Assembly (NCBI GenBank): GCA_050700115.1
Contig: JBOHGG010000029.1
Location: 1 to 64,000 of the forward strand
Length of the DNA: 64,000 nucleotides
Origin: GCA-003244245 sp050700115
Lineage (GTDB): Bacteria > Actinomycetota > Actinomycetes > Mycobacteriales > Pseudonocardiaceae
Reading direction: 5' to 3'
Shown: positions 43,995 through 53,379 of the stretch, piece by piece
Layout of the letters: each line of letters begins with the position of its first letter
Numbering within the stretch: the first letter of the stretch is position 1
Notes under the pieces: generated by a model
The model's database searches: none
What the model was told of the DNA's origin: nothing
Seen by the model: the letters and a program-made list of their open reading frames with translations, nothing else
Position numbers and translations under genes: made by a program

Positions 43995-44558
43995 ATGACG
44001 GTTACCTGTGAACTCGCCCAGCGGACCCGGATCCGCGCCTTTCGCGCCCAACAGTATGTGCTGATCATCGCCGAGGGTGAGCTGCCCACCCCCGGTTTCA
44101 CCGTCGACATCGCCCAAAGCCCCTTGCTGATCTTTCCGCAACAGTTCAACCTGCTGCGCTGCCCACGACCGGGCATCTGGCCCCAGGTCATCACCCCCTA
44201 CCGATACGCCGAATCAGTCCGCTTCCCCGCAGATCAGCCGGCAGTGACGGTTCATCACGCCGATGGCACTGACCAGGTTGACATCGAAAAGTGCGGCCCG
44301 AGGCTTGCCGACTACGAACGAGTTATGAGCGGAGACGCCGCCCGGACGGGCACGGAGGGCGCTGACCATGCCACCGGCTTTTCGAAGAATCTCAGTTTCG
44401 ACGAAGCTTTCGCAAACGCGCGGGCCGACCTTCCGCCGGTGAAGTCCCCCGTCGCTGACGGGTTGGAGCAGATCCAGGTGGTCGAGATCGGTGCACTGTT
44501 CGGCGGCATTGCCGGCTTTCACGACTTGTTCGTCCGCATCTGCCGTACCCACGACTGA
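43995..44558 (+). CDS. Hypothetical protein
   Basis: The 187-residue product starts at ATG 43995 (GAGGGAAG upstream). It opens with beta-rich sequence (YVLIIAEGELPTPGFTVDIA, LLIFPQQFNLLRCPRPGIWP) and closes with EQIQVVEIGALFGGIAGFHD. It has no signal, membrane segment or known motif. It stands alone between purK and GtrA. Confidence 0.65.
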   Translation: MTVTCELAQRTRIRAFRAQQYVLIIAEGELPTPGFTVDIAQSPLLIFPQQFNLLRCPRPGIWPQVITPYRYAESVRFPADQPAVTVHHADGTDQVDIEKCGPRLADYERVMSGDAARTGTEGADHATGFSKNLSFDEAFANARADLPPVKSPVADGLEQIQVVEIGALFGGIAGFHDLFVRICRTHD

Positions 44559-44790
44559 GGAGGATAGGACCTTCGACAACATCCGCCGGCAGGTCGTCGG
44601 CCGCTGAATCGGGTCTGAGGAGTTCGCCGTATCCTCCGCTGTTCCGGCGCACGGTGGTCGCCGTGGCGTTGCCCCGGAAGCGGCGTGGGAGCAGTACGCC
44701 CCGGTGTCAGCTACCGGGACACCTGCGGTGACCATTGATGATCATCGACTGGGCGCGGGGCGTCCTCCCTACGGTACGTACACTGCGGCC

Positions 44791-45300
44791 GTGTCCATGG
44801 TCGATGCCGTACTTGTCCGGATTCCGCAGCCGTACCGTGATATCGCCGTCCGCCACCGCGAGCTGGTGAAGTTCGCCATGGTCGGCGGGATCGCCTACGT
44901 CGTGGACATCACGCTGTTCACGTTGCTCAAGACGACGGTGCTGGAGCCCAAGCCGGTCACCGCCAAGATTATCGCGGTGCTGGTCGCGACGATCGTGTCC
45001 TACGTGCTCAACCGGGAGTGGTCCTTCCGCACCCGGGGCGGCCGGGAACGTCACCACGAGGCGACGCTGTTCTTCCTGGTCTGCGGCATCGGACTGGTGA
45101 TCAACGCCACCCCGTTGTGGATCTCGCGGTACGTGCTGGACCTGCAGGTCCCGGCGGTGAGCCTGCTGGCCCAGGAGGCCGCCGACTTCGCCAGCGCCAA
45201 CGTGATCGGCACCGCCGTGGCGATGGCCTTCCGGTGGTGGGCCTTCCGGAGATACGTCTTTCCCGATCAGAACGTGCGCCGCCAGGTTCCGGTGCCCTGA
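44791..45300 (+). CDS. GtrA-family membrane protein
   Basis: The 169-residue protein has the four transmembrane helices of GtrA (LVKFAMVGGIAYVVDITLFT, TAKIIAVLVATIVSYVLNRE, ATLFFLVCGIGLVINATPLW, SANVIGTAVAMAFRWWAFRR) and the family NRxWSF motif. GtrA proteins are thought to flip lipid-linked sugars. GTG 44791 lies seven bases after a TACACT -10 box (44779-44784), so the transcript may be leaderless; ATG 44797 is the alternative. It corresponds to Rv3277 in the recalled M. tuberculosis order. Confidence 0.85.
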   Translation: MSMVDAVLVRIPQPYRDIAVRHRELVKFAMVGGIAYVVDITLFTLLKTTVLEPKPVTAKIIAVLVATIVSYVLNREWSFRTRGGRERHHEATLFFLVCGIGLVINATPLWISRYVLDLQVPAVSLLAQEAADFASANVIGTAVAMAFRWWAFRRYVFPDQNVRRQVPVP

Positions 45301-45306
45301 CAGGTC

Positions 45307-46599
45307 TCAGCGCACCACCCCGGTACCCGACCGTGCCGATCCCGGCAGCTCCTCGCCCCGCGGTACTCGCAGGTAGACCGCGAACCTTGCGGGTCGGGCC
45401 GAGCTGAGCTCGAGGCGTCCCCCGTCTGCCTCGATCAACGCCCGGGCCAGCGCCAGGCCGACTCCGGTGGAGGAGGCACCGGAGACCCCCCGGTCGAAGA
45501 CGTGTGGGGCCAGCTCCTCGGGCACCCCCTCGCCGCCGTCGGTCACCTCCACCACGACCATCCGGTCCGGTCCCACCCCACCCGGGCGCGCGGACAGCGT
45601 GACCACCCCGGCCCCGTGCCGCAGCGCGTTGTCGATCAGCACTCCGAGCGCCTCGCGCAGCCGTCCGGGCGTGACCCGGGTGACCAGCCCGTCGGCCACC
45701 CGCAGCCGCAACGGTCGCCGGTCGGCGTCGGCCTGCGGCCGCCAGTCGGCGACCACCTCGCCGAGCAGCTCGGCCAACTCCACCGGCTCAGCAGTAGCGG
45801 CCCGAGCCTCCTCGGTGGCTCGCATCAGGTCGTCGAGCACCGCGCCGAGCCGCTCTGCTTGCTCCAACGCGGCCTCGGCCTCCGCGGCAGTGACCGGGTC
45901 CGGGTGCGCGGCCAGCTCGTCGAGCCGCAGCAGCAGCGCGGTCAGCCGGCTGCGCAGCTGATGCGACACGTCGCCGACGAGGTCGCGCTCCCGCTGGACG
46001 AGCTCGGCCAGCGCGGCCGCGGAGGTGTCCAGCAGGTCGGCGACCCGATCCAGCTCCGGGATGCCGTGGCGCTCCGGCGCGAGGCGGAAGTCCCCGGCCC
46101 CCAGCCGGGCGGCCCGGTCGGCGACGTCCTGCAGCGGGCCCGCCAGCCGCCGGGCGGTCACGGTGGCGACGGCTGCGCCGATCCCCACCGACAGCACCAC
46201 CAGCAGCCCGACCAGCGCGGTCACCTGCAGCTGGTCGCCCCACATCGCATCTGCGGGTACTGCCAGCCGCGCAGTGCCGCGCGGCCCCATCGGCAACGAC
46301 TCCACTACCGCGCCAGGCCCCGGATCGGCGCCGAGCACCAACCGGCCGGTCCACGGCGAATCCACCACCAGCTGCCCGTCGGGCGGAAGCGCCAGCGCGA
46401 CCGAGCGCAGATCCGGCGGTGTCCGGGTGGGCGAGCTCTGATCGTCCAGCCGGGACACCACCTGCTCCAGCCGGGTCAGCAGGTCGTTACGGGTGAAGTC
46501 CTCCACCAGCCGCCAGCAGGCGAAGGCCAGCGGGCCACCCAGCACCAAGCCGGTGATCGCGACCACGATCAGCGTGGACTGCAGGATCTTCCACCGCAC
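45307..46599 (-). CDS. Sensor histidine kinase (HAMP, HisKA)
   Basis: The 430-residue protein has two membrane helices (about 8-28 and 125-147) enclosing a short periplasmic-side sensor. A HAMP region (ARRLAGPLQDVADRAARLGA) follows, then the H-box DLVGDVSHQLRSRLTALLLR with the phosphorylated His, and an HATPase domain with IDNALRHGAG, VTDGGEGVPEEL and GVGLALARALIE. It pairs with the response regulator whose end lies 17 bp upstream. Signal and targets are unknown. Confidence 0.92.
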   Translation of the reverse strand: MRWKILQSTLIVVAITGLVLGGPLAFACWRLVEDFTRNDLLTRLEQVVSRLDDQSSPTRTPPDLRSVALALPPDGQLVVDSPWTGRLVLGADPGPGAVVESLPMGPRGTARLAVPADAMWGDQLQVTALVGLLVVLSVGIGAAVATVTARRLAGPLQDVADRAARLGAGDFRLAPERHGIPELDRVADLLDTSAAALAELVQRERDLVGDVSHQLRSRLTALLLRLDELAAHPDPVTAAEAEAALEQAERLGAVLDDLMRATEEARAATAEPVELAELLGEVVADWRPQADADRRPLRLRVADGLVTRVTPGRLREALGVLIDNALRHGAGVVTLSARPGGVGPDRMVVVEVTDGGEGVPEELAPHVFDRGVSGASSTGVGLALARALIEADGGRLELSSARPARFAVYLRVPRGEELPGSARSGTGVVR

Positions 46600-46616
46600 G
46601 ACCGCACGCTACTTCG

Positions 46617-47270
46617 TCACGACGCGTCGAAACGAAACCCGACACCCCGGACGGTGGCGATCCGGCCGCTACCGATCTTGCGGCGCAGCCAGGATATGTG
46701 CATGTCCAGCGTCTTGGAGCTCTTGAGTTCCGGGTCGTTCCACACTTCGCGCAGGATCTCCTCGCGGCTGACCACCTGCCCCGGCCGGGCCAGCAGCACC
46801 CGCAGCAGCTCGAACTCCTTGTTCGCCAGCCCGATCTCGGTGCCCTCGATGAGCACCCGGTGACCGGCGAGGTCCATCCGTACCCCGCCCACCTGCAGCG
46901 CATCCGGCGCGCTGCGGCGCAGCAGAGCCCGCACTCTGGCCAACAGTTCGGCCAGCCGGAACGGCTTGGCGACGTAGTCGTCGGCGCCGGCGTCCAGCCC
47001 GACGACGAAGTCCACCTCGTCGGTTCGGGCGGTCAGCATGAGCACCGGGACGTCGGGGCGCACCAGACGCAGCCGGCGGCAGACGTCCAGGCCGTCCATC
47101 CCGGGCAGCCCGAGGTCGAGTACGAGCAGGTCGACCTCCTCCTCGACGGCGCGGGCCAGCGCAGTGTGACCGTCACCGACCACTACCACCTCGTGGCCCT
47201 CTCGTTGCAGAGCACGGGACAGTGGCTCGGCGATGCCGGTGTCGTCCTCCACAAGGAGCACAGTCGTCAC
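46617..47270 (-). CDS. OmpR-family response regulator
   Basis: The 217-residue protein has a receiver domain (VLLVEDDTGI, phospho-acceptor Asp in LLVLDLGLPGMDG, KPFRLAELLARV) and a C-terminal winged helix (VVSREEILREVWNDPELKSS, TLDMHISWLRRKI). The start is GTG 47270; the frame to 47453 upstream is divergent-gene DNA. It is the first gene of the pair with the kinase. Confidence 0.93.
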   Translation of the reverse strand: MTTVLLVEDDTGIAEPLSRALQREGHEVVVVGDGHTALARAVEEEVDLLVLDLGLPGMDGLDVCRRLRLVRPDVPVLMLTARTDEVDFVVGLDAGADDYVAKPFRLAELLARVRALLRRSAPDALQVGGVRMDLAGHRVLIEGTEIGLANKEFELLRVLLARPGQVVSREEILREVWNDPELKSSKTLDMHISWLRRKIGSGRIATVRGVGFRFDAS

Positions 47271-47307
47271 GCCATTCAGCCTAGGGCGACGTGGCAGCAT
47301 CCGTCTT

Positions 47308-48081
47308 GTGACCGATCTCGCTCTGGCTCTGGCCCTCGCGGATGTCGCCGACACCATCACCCTGGATCGGGCGGGTGCGGCGGACCTGAAGGTCGACCGC
47401 AAGCCCGACCGGACCCCGGTCACCGACGCCGACCTGGCCGTCGAGGACGCCATACGGGCAGTGCTGACTCAACAGCGGCCGCAGGACGCGGTGCTCGGTG
47501 AGGAGGGCGGCGGTCCGACTGGCGAGCGAGCGGGCCGGATCTGGCTGCTGGATCCGATCGACGGGACGAAGAACTTTCTGCGCGGCGTGCCGGTCTGGGC
47601 CACCCTCATCGCGCTCGTCGAGCACGGCACACCGGTGGTCGGAGTGATCAGCGCACCGGCGCTCGGGCGACGCTGGTGGGCCGCGGACGGGACCGGTGCC
47701 CACACCCGAGATGCGCACGGGACCCGACTCATTTCAGTGTCCGGGGTCAGCGATCTCGCCGATTCCTACATCTCGACCACCCACTTGGGCAGCTGGGTAG
47801 AACACCACAGCCGGGAGCGCTACCTGGCGCTGGTGGACGCCTGCTGGGAGAACCGCGCCTTCGGCGACTTCTGGCAGCACTGCCTGGTCGCCGAGGGGGC
47901 GATCGACCTGGCCGCCGAGCCGATCGTCAACCCCTGGGACGTGGCCGCCGCGCAGGTACTGGTGGAGCAGGCCGGCGGGCGGTTCACCGACCTCGACGGG
48001 GTGCCCCGGTACGACAGCGGCACGGCACTGTCCTCCAACGGCCTGCTGCATGAGGCCGCCCTGGCGCTGCTGGAGTCGTGA
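47308..48081 (+). CDS. hisN: Inositol-phosphatase-family enzyme, probable histidinol-phosphatase
   Basis: The 257-residue Mg-dependent phosphatase has VTDADLAVEDAIR, the metal site GEEGGG (Glu) and WLLDPIDGTKNFLRGVPVWA (Asp-Pro-Ile-Asp), and NPWDVAAAQVLVEQAGGRFT with the last Asp. The KNFLRG-VPVWATLIAL stretch favours the HisN branch over inositol monophosphatase. GTG 47308 is divergent from the response regulator by 37 bp. Confidence 0.75.
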   Translation: MTDLALALALADVADTITLDRAGAADLKVDRKPDRTPVTDADLAVEDAIRAVLTQQRPQDAVLGEEGGGPTGERAGRIWLLDPIDGTKNFLRGVPVWATLIALVEHGTPVVGVISAPALGRRWWAADGTGAHTRDAHGTRLISVSGVSDLADSYISTTHLGSWVEHHSRERYLALVDACWENRAFGDFWQHCLVAEGAIDLAAEPIVNPWDVAAAQVLVEQAGGRFTDLDGVPRYDSGTALSSNGLLHEAALALLES

Positions 48082-48247
48082 TTGGGACCGGCACTGTCCC
48101 GGGACAACCTCGCTCGATAATCGGACAAACTCGGGACAACGATCCGATCCGCCCAGGACTGCCGCTACCCCATGATCGGACTTTCCGAAGTGTAACCCGC
48201 TCGCCGTAAAGCCGGGAGCTGACTTTGACCCTCCGGATCGGGGCGCA

Positions 48248-48946
48248 ATGTCGATAACAACAACCACTCGCTGCATCCCCACCGTCGCGTCACTGAGCGT
48301 TACTGACCTTTTACGACAGGCCGGCGACGGCGACCAGGCAGCCTGGGAAGAAATCATGCGGCGCTATCACGGCCTGGTCCTTGCGAAGGTGCGCTCGTTT
48401 CGGCTTCAGGACGCCGACGCACACGACGCATCGCAGATGACCTGGCTTCGGCTCGCGGAGAACTGTCACCGAATCCGGTTCCCCGAGTATCTCGGCGGGT
48501 GGCTGGCCACCGCTGCCAGCCGTGAATGCCTATGCCTTCTGGATGACGCCAAGTACACCCCGAACCCGAACGCCACGGTGGTAGAGAACATGGCCGACCC
48601 ATCCGTTGGGCCCGAGCAGCACGTCATCGACATGGATACCGCACAGACGCTACGCGACCTCATCGCTGAGCTGGAGCCCCGCAAGCAGATCCTGCTGCGG
48701 GCGCTGTTCGCCGACGAGCCGCCCCCCTACGCCGAACTCGCTCGCATCACTGGAATCCCGCTCGGGAGCATCGGACCCACCCGCGCGCGGGCCCTGCGGC
48801 AACTCCGACGGAAGTTCGATGAAAACCAGATCGGTCACAGGCGATCTCACGATGAGGTCGCTCCGAGCCAGTTACCGGCCGGCGCGGGCGATTCGAAAGA
48901 CACCGTCAATCGCGGAGCTGGCCGAGTCCGGCGTTACGGGCTCTAA
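48248..48946 (+). CDS. Sigma-70 family (ECF-like) RNA polymerase sigma factor
   Basis: The 232-residue protein has sigma region 2 (DGDQAAWEEIMRRYHGLVLA, HDASQMTWLRLAENCHRIRF, YLGGWLATAASRECL) and region 4 (IAELEPRKQILLRALFADEP, YAELARITGIPLGSIGPTRA). It has the usual ECF size without an anti-sigma gene beside it. The final 40 residues are disordered, and the last 41 bp overlap the convergent response-regulator gene. Targets are unknown. Confidence 0.9.
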   Translation: MSITTTTRCIPTVASLSVTDLLRQAGDGDQAAWEEIMRRYHGLVLAKVRSFRLQDADAHDASQMTWLRLAENCHRIRFPEYLGGWLATAASRECLCLLDDAKYTPNPNATVVENMADPSVGPEQHVIDMDTAQTLRDLIAELEPRKQILLRALFADEPPPYAELARITGIPLGSIGPTRARALRQLRRKFDENQIGHRRSHDEVAPSQLPAGAGDSKDTVNRGAGRVRRYGL

Positions 48947-49562
48947 CGATGGCCTCGGCGCGATTAGCAGCGTGAAGCTTAGCGAAGAGGTTGGACACGT
49001 GATTGCGGACGGTCTTGTCCGACAACGTGAGGTCTCGGGCGATGTGCCGGTTGTCGTAGCCGCGGGCGACCAGGTCGAGAATCTGCCGCTCTCGGGTGGT
49101 CAGGTTGGGAAACGCAGCCTGACTCTCTGCGGCTGGGCTACCACCGGCCAGGAGCCCGGCCAGGCGTTCGGCGGCATGGGGGCAAAATACGGCCCCACCC
49201 ATACCGACGGTGCGCACGGCTTGCAGCACCTCTTCGCGGCCCGATCCCTTGACCAGGTATCCCCTGGCACCGGCTCGCAGCGCTGCGACCAACGCGTCGT
49301 CATCGTCGTACATCGTGAGCACGAGCACTCGAACGGCGGGGTGGTCCCGGGTCAACACCCGGATCGTTTCGATGCCGGACTGTCCCGGCAGGTGCAGGTC
49401 CATCACGACCACCTCCGGCGCCCGTTCCCGAACCAGACCGAGCGCTCGCTCGGCATCGTCGGCCTCGTCCACCACCTCGATGCCGTCGGCCGAGTCAAGC
49501 GCGACCCGCAGCCCGGCCCGGTACAACGGGTGGTCGTCGACGAGCAGCACTCGCAAGGCCAT
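48906..49562 (-). CDS. NarL-family response regulator
   Basis: The 218-residue protein has a receiver (VLLVDDHPLYRAGLRVAL, Asp in VVVMDLHLPGQSG, GYLVKGSGREEVL) and a LuxR-type HTH (LTTRERQILDLVARGYDNRH, LSDKTVRNHVSNLFAKLHA). ATG 49562 follows GGGAGGGG. It is divergent from the histidine kinase at 49648, its evident partner, with 85 bp between. It lies immediately upstream of the php operon and could regulate it. Confidence 0.92.
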   Translation of the reverse strand: MALRVLLVDDHPLYRAGLRVALDSADGIEVVDEADDAERALGLVRERAPEVVVMDLHLPGQSGIETIRVLTRDHPAVRVLVLTMYDDDDALVAALRAGARGYLVKGSGREEVLQAVRTVGMGGAVFCPHAAERLAGLLAGGSPAAESQAAFPNLTTRERQILDLVARGYDNRHIARDLTLSDKTVRNHVSNLFAKLHAANRAEAIVRARNAGLGQLRD

Positions 49563-49647
49563 TCGGAGCCCCTCCCAGGGCAACGTACAAGATACCATCG
49601 GGATCTGCCGCGGATTTTTTCCACTAGGGCACCGTGCTGAACGGGCG

Positions 49648-51813
49648 ATGCTGATGGCCACAGTCGCGCAACGCTGGGGGAGAGTCACCGCACGTCTGCA
49701 GGGCCTGTATACCCGTGACCGGTGGCTTGCACTTGCCGCACTTGTCGTGGCGTGGAGCCTTGCTGGCGTCGTGGCGATATGCGTACTGGCCATTTGGCAT
49801 AAGCCTTCATGGCTTCCCTGGAATGACGCTTTCCTGAGGGTCCAGCTGGTCGTTCAAGGCGCCTGCTACAGCGTGGTGGGTCTCCTAGTCATAGCGCGCC
49901 ATCCTCGGCGATTTGTGGGATGGCTGGTTCTTGCTACCGGATTATACTTTTCCACCGCGTCGCCGCTGAAGCTCGTGCTCGCTTATCATCACCCCACGGG
50001 CATCGCGTTGATATCTTTGGCATGGCTGATCCCGATACTATACTATCTTCCGGGCACATTGGACAACTGGCTGCTGCTTTGGCTTCCTGACGGGAAGCTG
50101 CCCAGTCGCCGATGGCGGGTTTTTGTGGCCGCATCCTTCGTCCTGTTGGCCTTCGAGGGCGTGATCCAGGCCGGCGCATCGCCAACATTATTCCGCGTTT
50201 ATGGAGTCGCCAGTCCGCTGACCTCCTCCTGGTGGGCACCTATAGCCAGCCACCTCGCAATCGAGTGGGATTGGGTGAGGATCGCGATCTCCCATCTCGG
50301 TTGGATCTTTATTGTGGTGCTCCTGCTAAACTGGCGACACATGAGCGGTGTCCAGCGTCGTCAACTCGCTGTTGCACTGCCGGTCTATACGTTGTGGCGC
50401 ATAATTTCCCTTGCCTGGAGTTTCCAAATAGCACAAGGTTGGCTCTTCTGGATAATAACGGTCGGCTCATCGTTGCTGTGGCCAGCGGCTTTGGGCTATG
50501 CTCTTATCCAGAATCGGTCGCAGCTTCTGGATCGGGCAGCCCGTCGGGTGATCGTTGGCAGTACCGTAACCATCACCTTGGTGGCCACTTACGTGGTGGC
50601 CGTCGTCGCATTCTCGAGATTGCAGATCACTGGTATCGAGGTATCGGTGCTACTTGCCGCATTGATGGGCTTCGGGATGCGCCCACTGATCACCTGGATG
50701 AGCCGGCGAGTAGACGAAATTTTCTACGGAGAACGGGCCCAGCCGTATGAGGTGGTACGTGCGCTGGCGGCACGATTACGGGATGGGTTGAGTTCCGCCG
50801 AGGTGCCCGAGACCGTCTGCCGAACGGTGGTTCACACGCTGCGACTACCGGCGGCGGCGTTGGTGGCACAGACCCGTAACGGGCCACGCCAGCTCGCTAT
50901 GATCGGGTCGACTGAGATCCGTGATCTAGACGAAGCATTCGAGTTGCGCTACCGGGGCAGCGCAGTCGGCCATTTATGGGTCCGGCCGCGGCAGGGCCAG
51001 CAGAAGCTGGACGAGCCGGACCGGACGCTGTTGCAGTCACTCGCCGACCAGGCGGCCCCGGCGGTGGCGGGATTACGGCTTTTGGAGGATCTGCAGGCCA
51101 GCCGAGAGGGATTGGTGGCAGCCCGGGAGGAGGAACGACTGCGGTTGCGCCGGGATCTGCACGATGGGATCGGTCCGACGTTGGCCGGGGTACGGCTGCA
51201 AGTAGACACCGCGCGTGCCGCACTGCCGCCGGACTCCCCGGCGACCGGACTGCTGCGGAAGGTGGGAGCGGATATCGGCGCAGTGGTTGCCGAGCTGCGG
51301 TTGATCACTGACAGTCTGCGTCCGCCCGCGCTGGACCAACTCGGCTTGGCCGGCGCTGTTCGTCAGCTAGTGACTCGACTGTCCAGCCCGACGTTTCACA
51401 TCCACGTGTACCTGCCCCACGACTTGCCAGGGTTGCCTGCGGCGGTGGAAGTCGCCATCTACCGGATTCTGGCTGAAGCGCTGGCCAACGTCATCAGTCA
51501 CGCGGGCGCCAGCAACGCCTACGTGGCGATCCTGGTAGATGAGGACACCGTGAGTCTCGACGTGGTCGATGACGGTGCCGGACTACCGAAAAAGCCTCGA
51601 CGGGAGGGTATTGGGCTGACTTCGATGCGGGATCGGACGCAGGAGATCGGCGGCCAGTACCTCATTACGACCGTCCCCGAAGGTGGGGCCCGAATGCACG
51701 CTATCCTGCCCCGAATCCTGGCCAAGACCGTTCCGACCCCACCGGAAACAGGATCCTCGAACGGACCGCGAGGGGCAATGGGAGCCATCAACATACCCGG
51801 GAAAGCAGGATAG
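49648..51813 (+). CDS. Sensor histidine kinase (HisKA_3, multi-membrane sensor)
   Basis: The 721-residue kinase has eight or more predicted membrane helices in the first 340 residues and a GAF-like region (about 370-480). The dimerisation segment EERLRLRRDLHDGIGPTLAG carries the phospho-His. An HATPase_c domain follows (EALANVISHAGASNAYVAIL, VVDDGAGL, GIGLTSMRDR). At least five TTA leucine codons occur (for example in GLYF, TLFR, GHLW), unusual for this genome and suggesting acquisition or bldA-type control. ATG 49654 is an alternative start. It pairs with the NarL-type regulator. Confidence 0.9.
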   Translation: MLMATVAQRWGRVTARLQGLYTRDRWLALAALVVAWSLAGVVAICVLAIWHKPSWLPWNDAFLRVQLVVQGACYSVVGLLVIARHPRRFVGWLVLATGLYFSTASPLKLVLAYHHPTGIALISLAWLIPILYYLPGTLDNWLLLWLPDGKLPSRRWRVFVAASFVLLAFEGVIQAGASPTLFRVYGVASPLTSSWWAPIASHLAIEWDWVRIAISHLGWIFIVVLLLNWRHMSGVQRRQLAVALPVYTLWRIISLAWSFQIAQGWLFWIITVGSSLLWPAALGYALIQNRSQLLDRAARRVIVGSTVTITLVATYVVAVVAFSRLQITGIEVSVLLAALMGFGMRPLITWMSRRVDEIFYGERAQPYEVVRALAARLRDGLSSAEVPETVCRTVVHTLRLPAAALVAQTRNGPRQLAMIGSTEIRDLDEAFELRYRGSAVGHLWVRPRQGQQKLDEPDRTLLQSLADQAAPAVAGLRLLEDLQASREGLVAAREEERLRLRRDLHDGIGPTLAGVRLQVDTARAALPPDSPATGLLRKVGADIGAVVAELRLITDSLRPPALDQLGLAGAVRQLVTRLSSPTFHIHVYLPHDLPGLPAAVEVAIYRILAEALANVISHAGASNAYVAILVDEDTVSLDVVDDGAGLPKKPRREGIGLTSMRDRTQEIGGQYLITTVPEGGARMHAILPRILAKTVPTPPETGSSNGPRGAMGAINIPGKAG

Positions 51814-52169
51814 TCGCCGCACCCCGGCACTGGCTTGTCGTCACTGGCAAGAGAGACCCTGGCCCTGGCCTACGGCGCACCATGGGGCTACGCGGGCACG
51901 TACAGACCGAGATCAACACCGTATCGAAGATCAACCCGTGCGACTCCCGCGTGGTGCACGGTGAGTAGGCCCGGGCTCCCACAACGACCTGAGGGGTTAC
52001 AGAAGCTCAGCCTCCAGGAGCGCTGGGCCAATCGGGTACAGATTCGCTGTCAGCCCAGCAACATGTATCAACCGGGACGCAACCGCCCTCTTAACTAACC
52101 AAGGCGAAGCGGTTAACGAGAAATTAAGAGCAAGCACTGACTGATCCTGCCCCGGGGGTGGCGTCATAC
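51814..52169. promoter_or_regulatory. Leader region of the php operon
   Basis: No gene is supported. An AT-rich imperfect inverted repeat lies at 52088-52130: CTCTTAACTAACC, a ten-base spacer, then GGTTAACGAGAAATTAAGAG. Its outer arms CTCTTAA and TTAAGAG match exactly. In so GC-rich a genome this stands out as a candidate operator or promoter, 40 bp before phpC. Confidence 0.45.
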
Positions 52170-53354
52170 ATGTCATCTGTGCCGGTAGATCTTTGCCACT
52201 TGCTTGCCGAGGCACCCCCGACCTTTGTAAGACCAGGCCTGATGATGGAGGCGACGCCGGTCATCGAGGCAGCCGCACCCGCCGCGACTCGACCGGTCCG
52301 AGTATTGCTCGTCGTCGGGGCCGGCTTCGTCAGGCGTCCATGGCGCGACACCGTGCTCGCCGGCTTGCGACCGACGCGGCTCGCAAGTGCGGTCCAGGCC
52401 GGGCTACCGACGCCGGAGTCCGTGGCGACAATCGCTCGCCAGGCCCGCACTCACCGCGCTGCCGCGCTGGTCGCGGTCGGCGGTGGCAGCGTAATGGATG
52501 CGGCCAAGTGCGCCGCCGTGCTCGCCGGACACCCTGAGCCGACCTCGGAAGTGGTGCTCAGGTGGTGTGCGGCCGGCGCGCCAGCTCGCGGGCTGCCGAT
52601 CGTCGCGGTTCCGACGACTCCCGGTACCGGCGCGGAAGCTACGCCGTTCGCCACGGTGTGGGACAGACGGGCTGGCCGTAAGCTGTCGCTGCGCGGCCCT
52701 GGGCTGCTGCCCGCAGCCGCGATCCTCGACGCCGATCTGCTGCTCGGGCTGCCATCCGATCAGCTGGCCAGCTGCCTGCTCGACACCCTCGCGCAGGGCA
52801 TCGAAAGCGCCTGGTCGACGAGGGCCGACGAGCGGGCCGAGGCGCTGGGCTGCGCGGCCATGACGCACCTCGCTGGACTGCTGGACCACCCGCCGGACGG
52901 GGTGGGCGCCGCAGAGCGGCACGCGCTGCTTCTCGCCGGACATTGTTCTGGCCGTGCCATCGCGATCGCAGGCACGACGGCGTGCCACGCCCTGTCATAC
53001 CCGCTCACCTTGCGCTACGGCCTGCCGCACGGTCACGCCTGCGGCGTCACGCTGGCCGGGATGCTGCGGTACAACGCGGCAGTCAGTGCAGCCGACTGCC
53101 GGGACCCGCGCGGACCCGACCGAGTGCGCCGGGCCATCGCCGGTGTCGTGACTGCCGCCGGCACCGACGACGTAGCCACCCTGGCCCGCCGCGTGGACAC
53201 GTTCCTGGTCGCCGCCGGACTGCGGGCCGGCCCGGACCTGGGGGTCGACGCAGCCTGGGTCGTCGACGAGGCGCTCAGTTACGACCGCGCCGGCAACAAT
53301 CCACGGGAACTCGACCACGGAAAGCTGGTGCAGTTTCTGACATTCGTATCCTGA
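52170..53354 (+). CDS. phpC: Phosphonoacetaldehyde reductase (iron-containing alcohol dehydrogenase)
   Basis: The 394-residue group III alcohol dehydrogenase would reduce phosphonoacetaldehyde to 2-hydroxyethylphosphonate. It has the NAD loop GGGSVMDAAK (104-113), VPTTPGTGAEATPFATVWDR, and the metal-ligand stretch HCSGRAIAIAGTTACHALSY through LPHGHACGVT. GGGGGTGG lies eight bases before ATG 52170; GTG 52158 is an alternative. Position directly before a HEPD gene matches PhpC of phosphinothricin clusters, where this reduction is established. First gene of the operon. Confidence 0.9.
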   Translation: MSSVPVDLCHLLAEAPPTFVRPGLMMEATPVIEAAAPAATRPVRVLLVVGAGFVRRPWRDTVLAGLRPTRLASAVQAGLPTPESVATIARQARTHRAAALVAVGGGSVMDAAKCAAVLAGHPEPTSEVVLRWCAAGAPARGLPIVAVPTTPGTGAEATPFATVWDRRAGRKLSLRGPGLLPAAAILDADLLLGLPSDQLASCLLDTLAQGIESAWSTRADERAEALGCAAMTHLAGLLDHPPDGVGAAERHALLLAGHCSGRAIAIAGTTACHALSYPLTLRYGLPHGHACGVTLAGMLRYNAAVSAADCRDPRGPDRVRRAIAGVVTAAGTDDVATLARRVDTFLVAAGLRAGPDLGVDAAWVVDEALSYDRAGNNPRELDHGKLVQFLTFVS

Positions 53355-53379
53355 CCGAATCGGGGAGGCAGGTAGAAAA

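Noticed and set aside
44704..44790. Upstream extension of GtrA from 44704
   Set aside because: The extra residues show no family similarity, and a promoter-like -10 box lies within this stretch.
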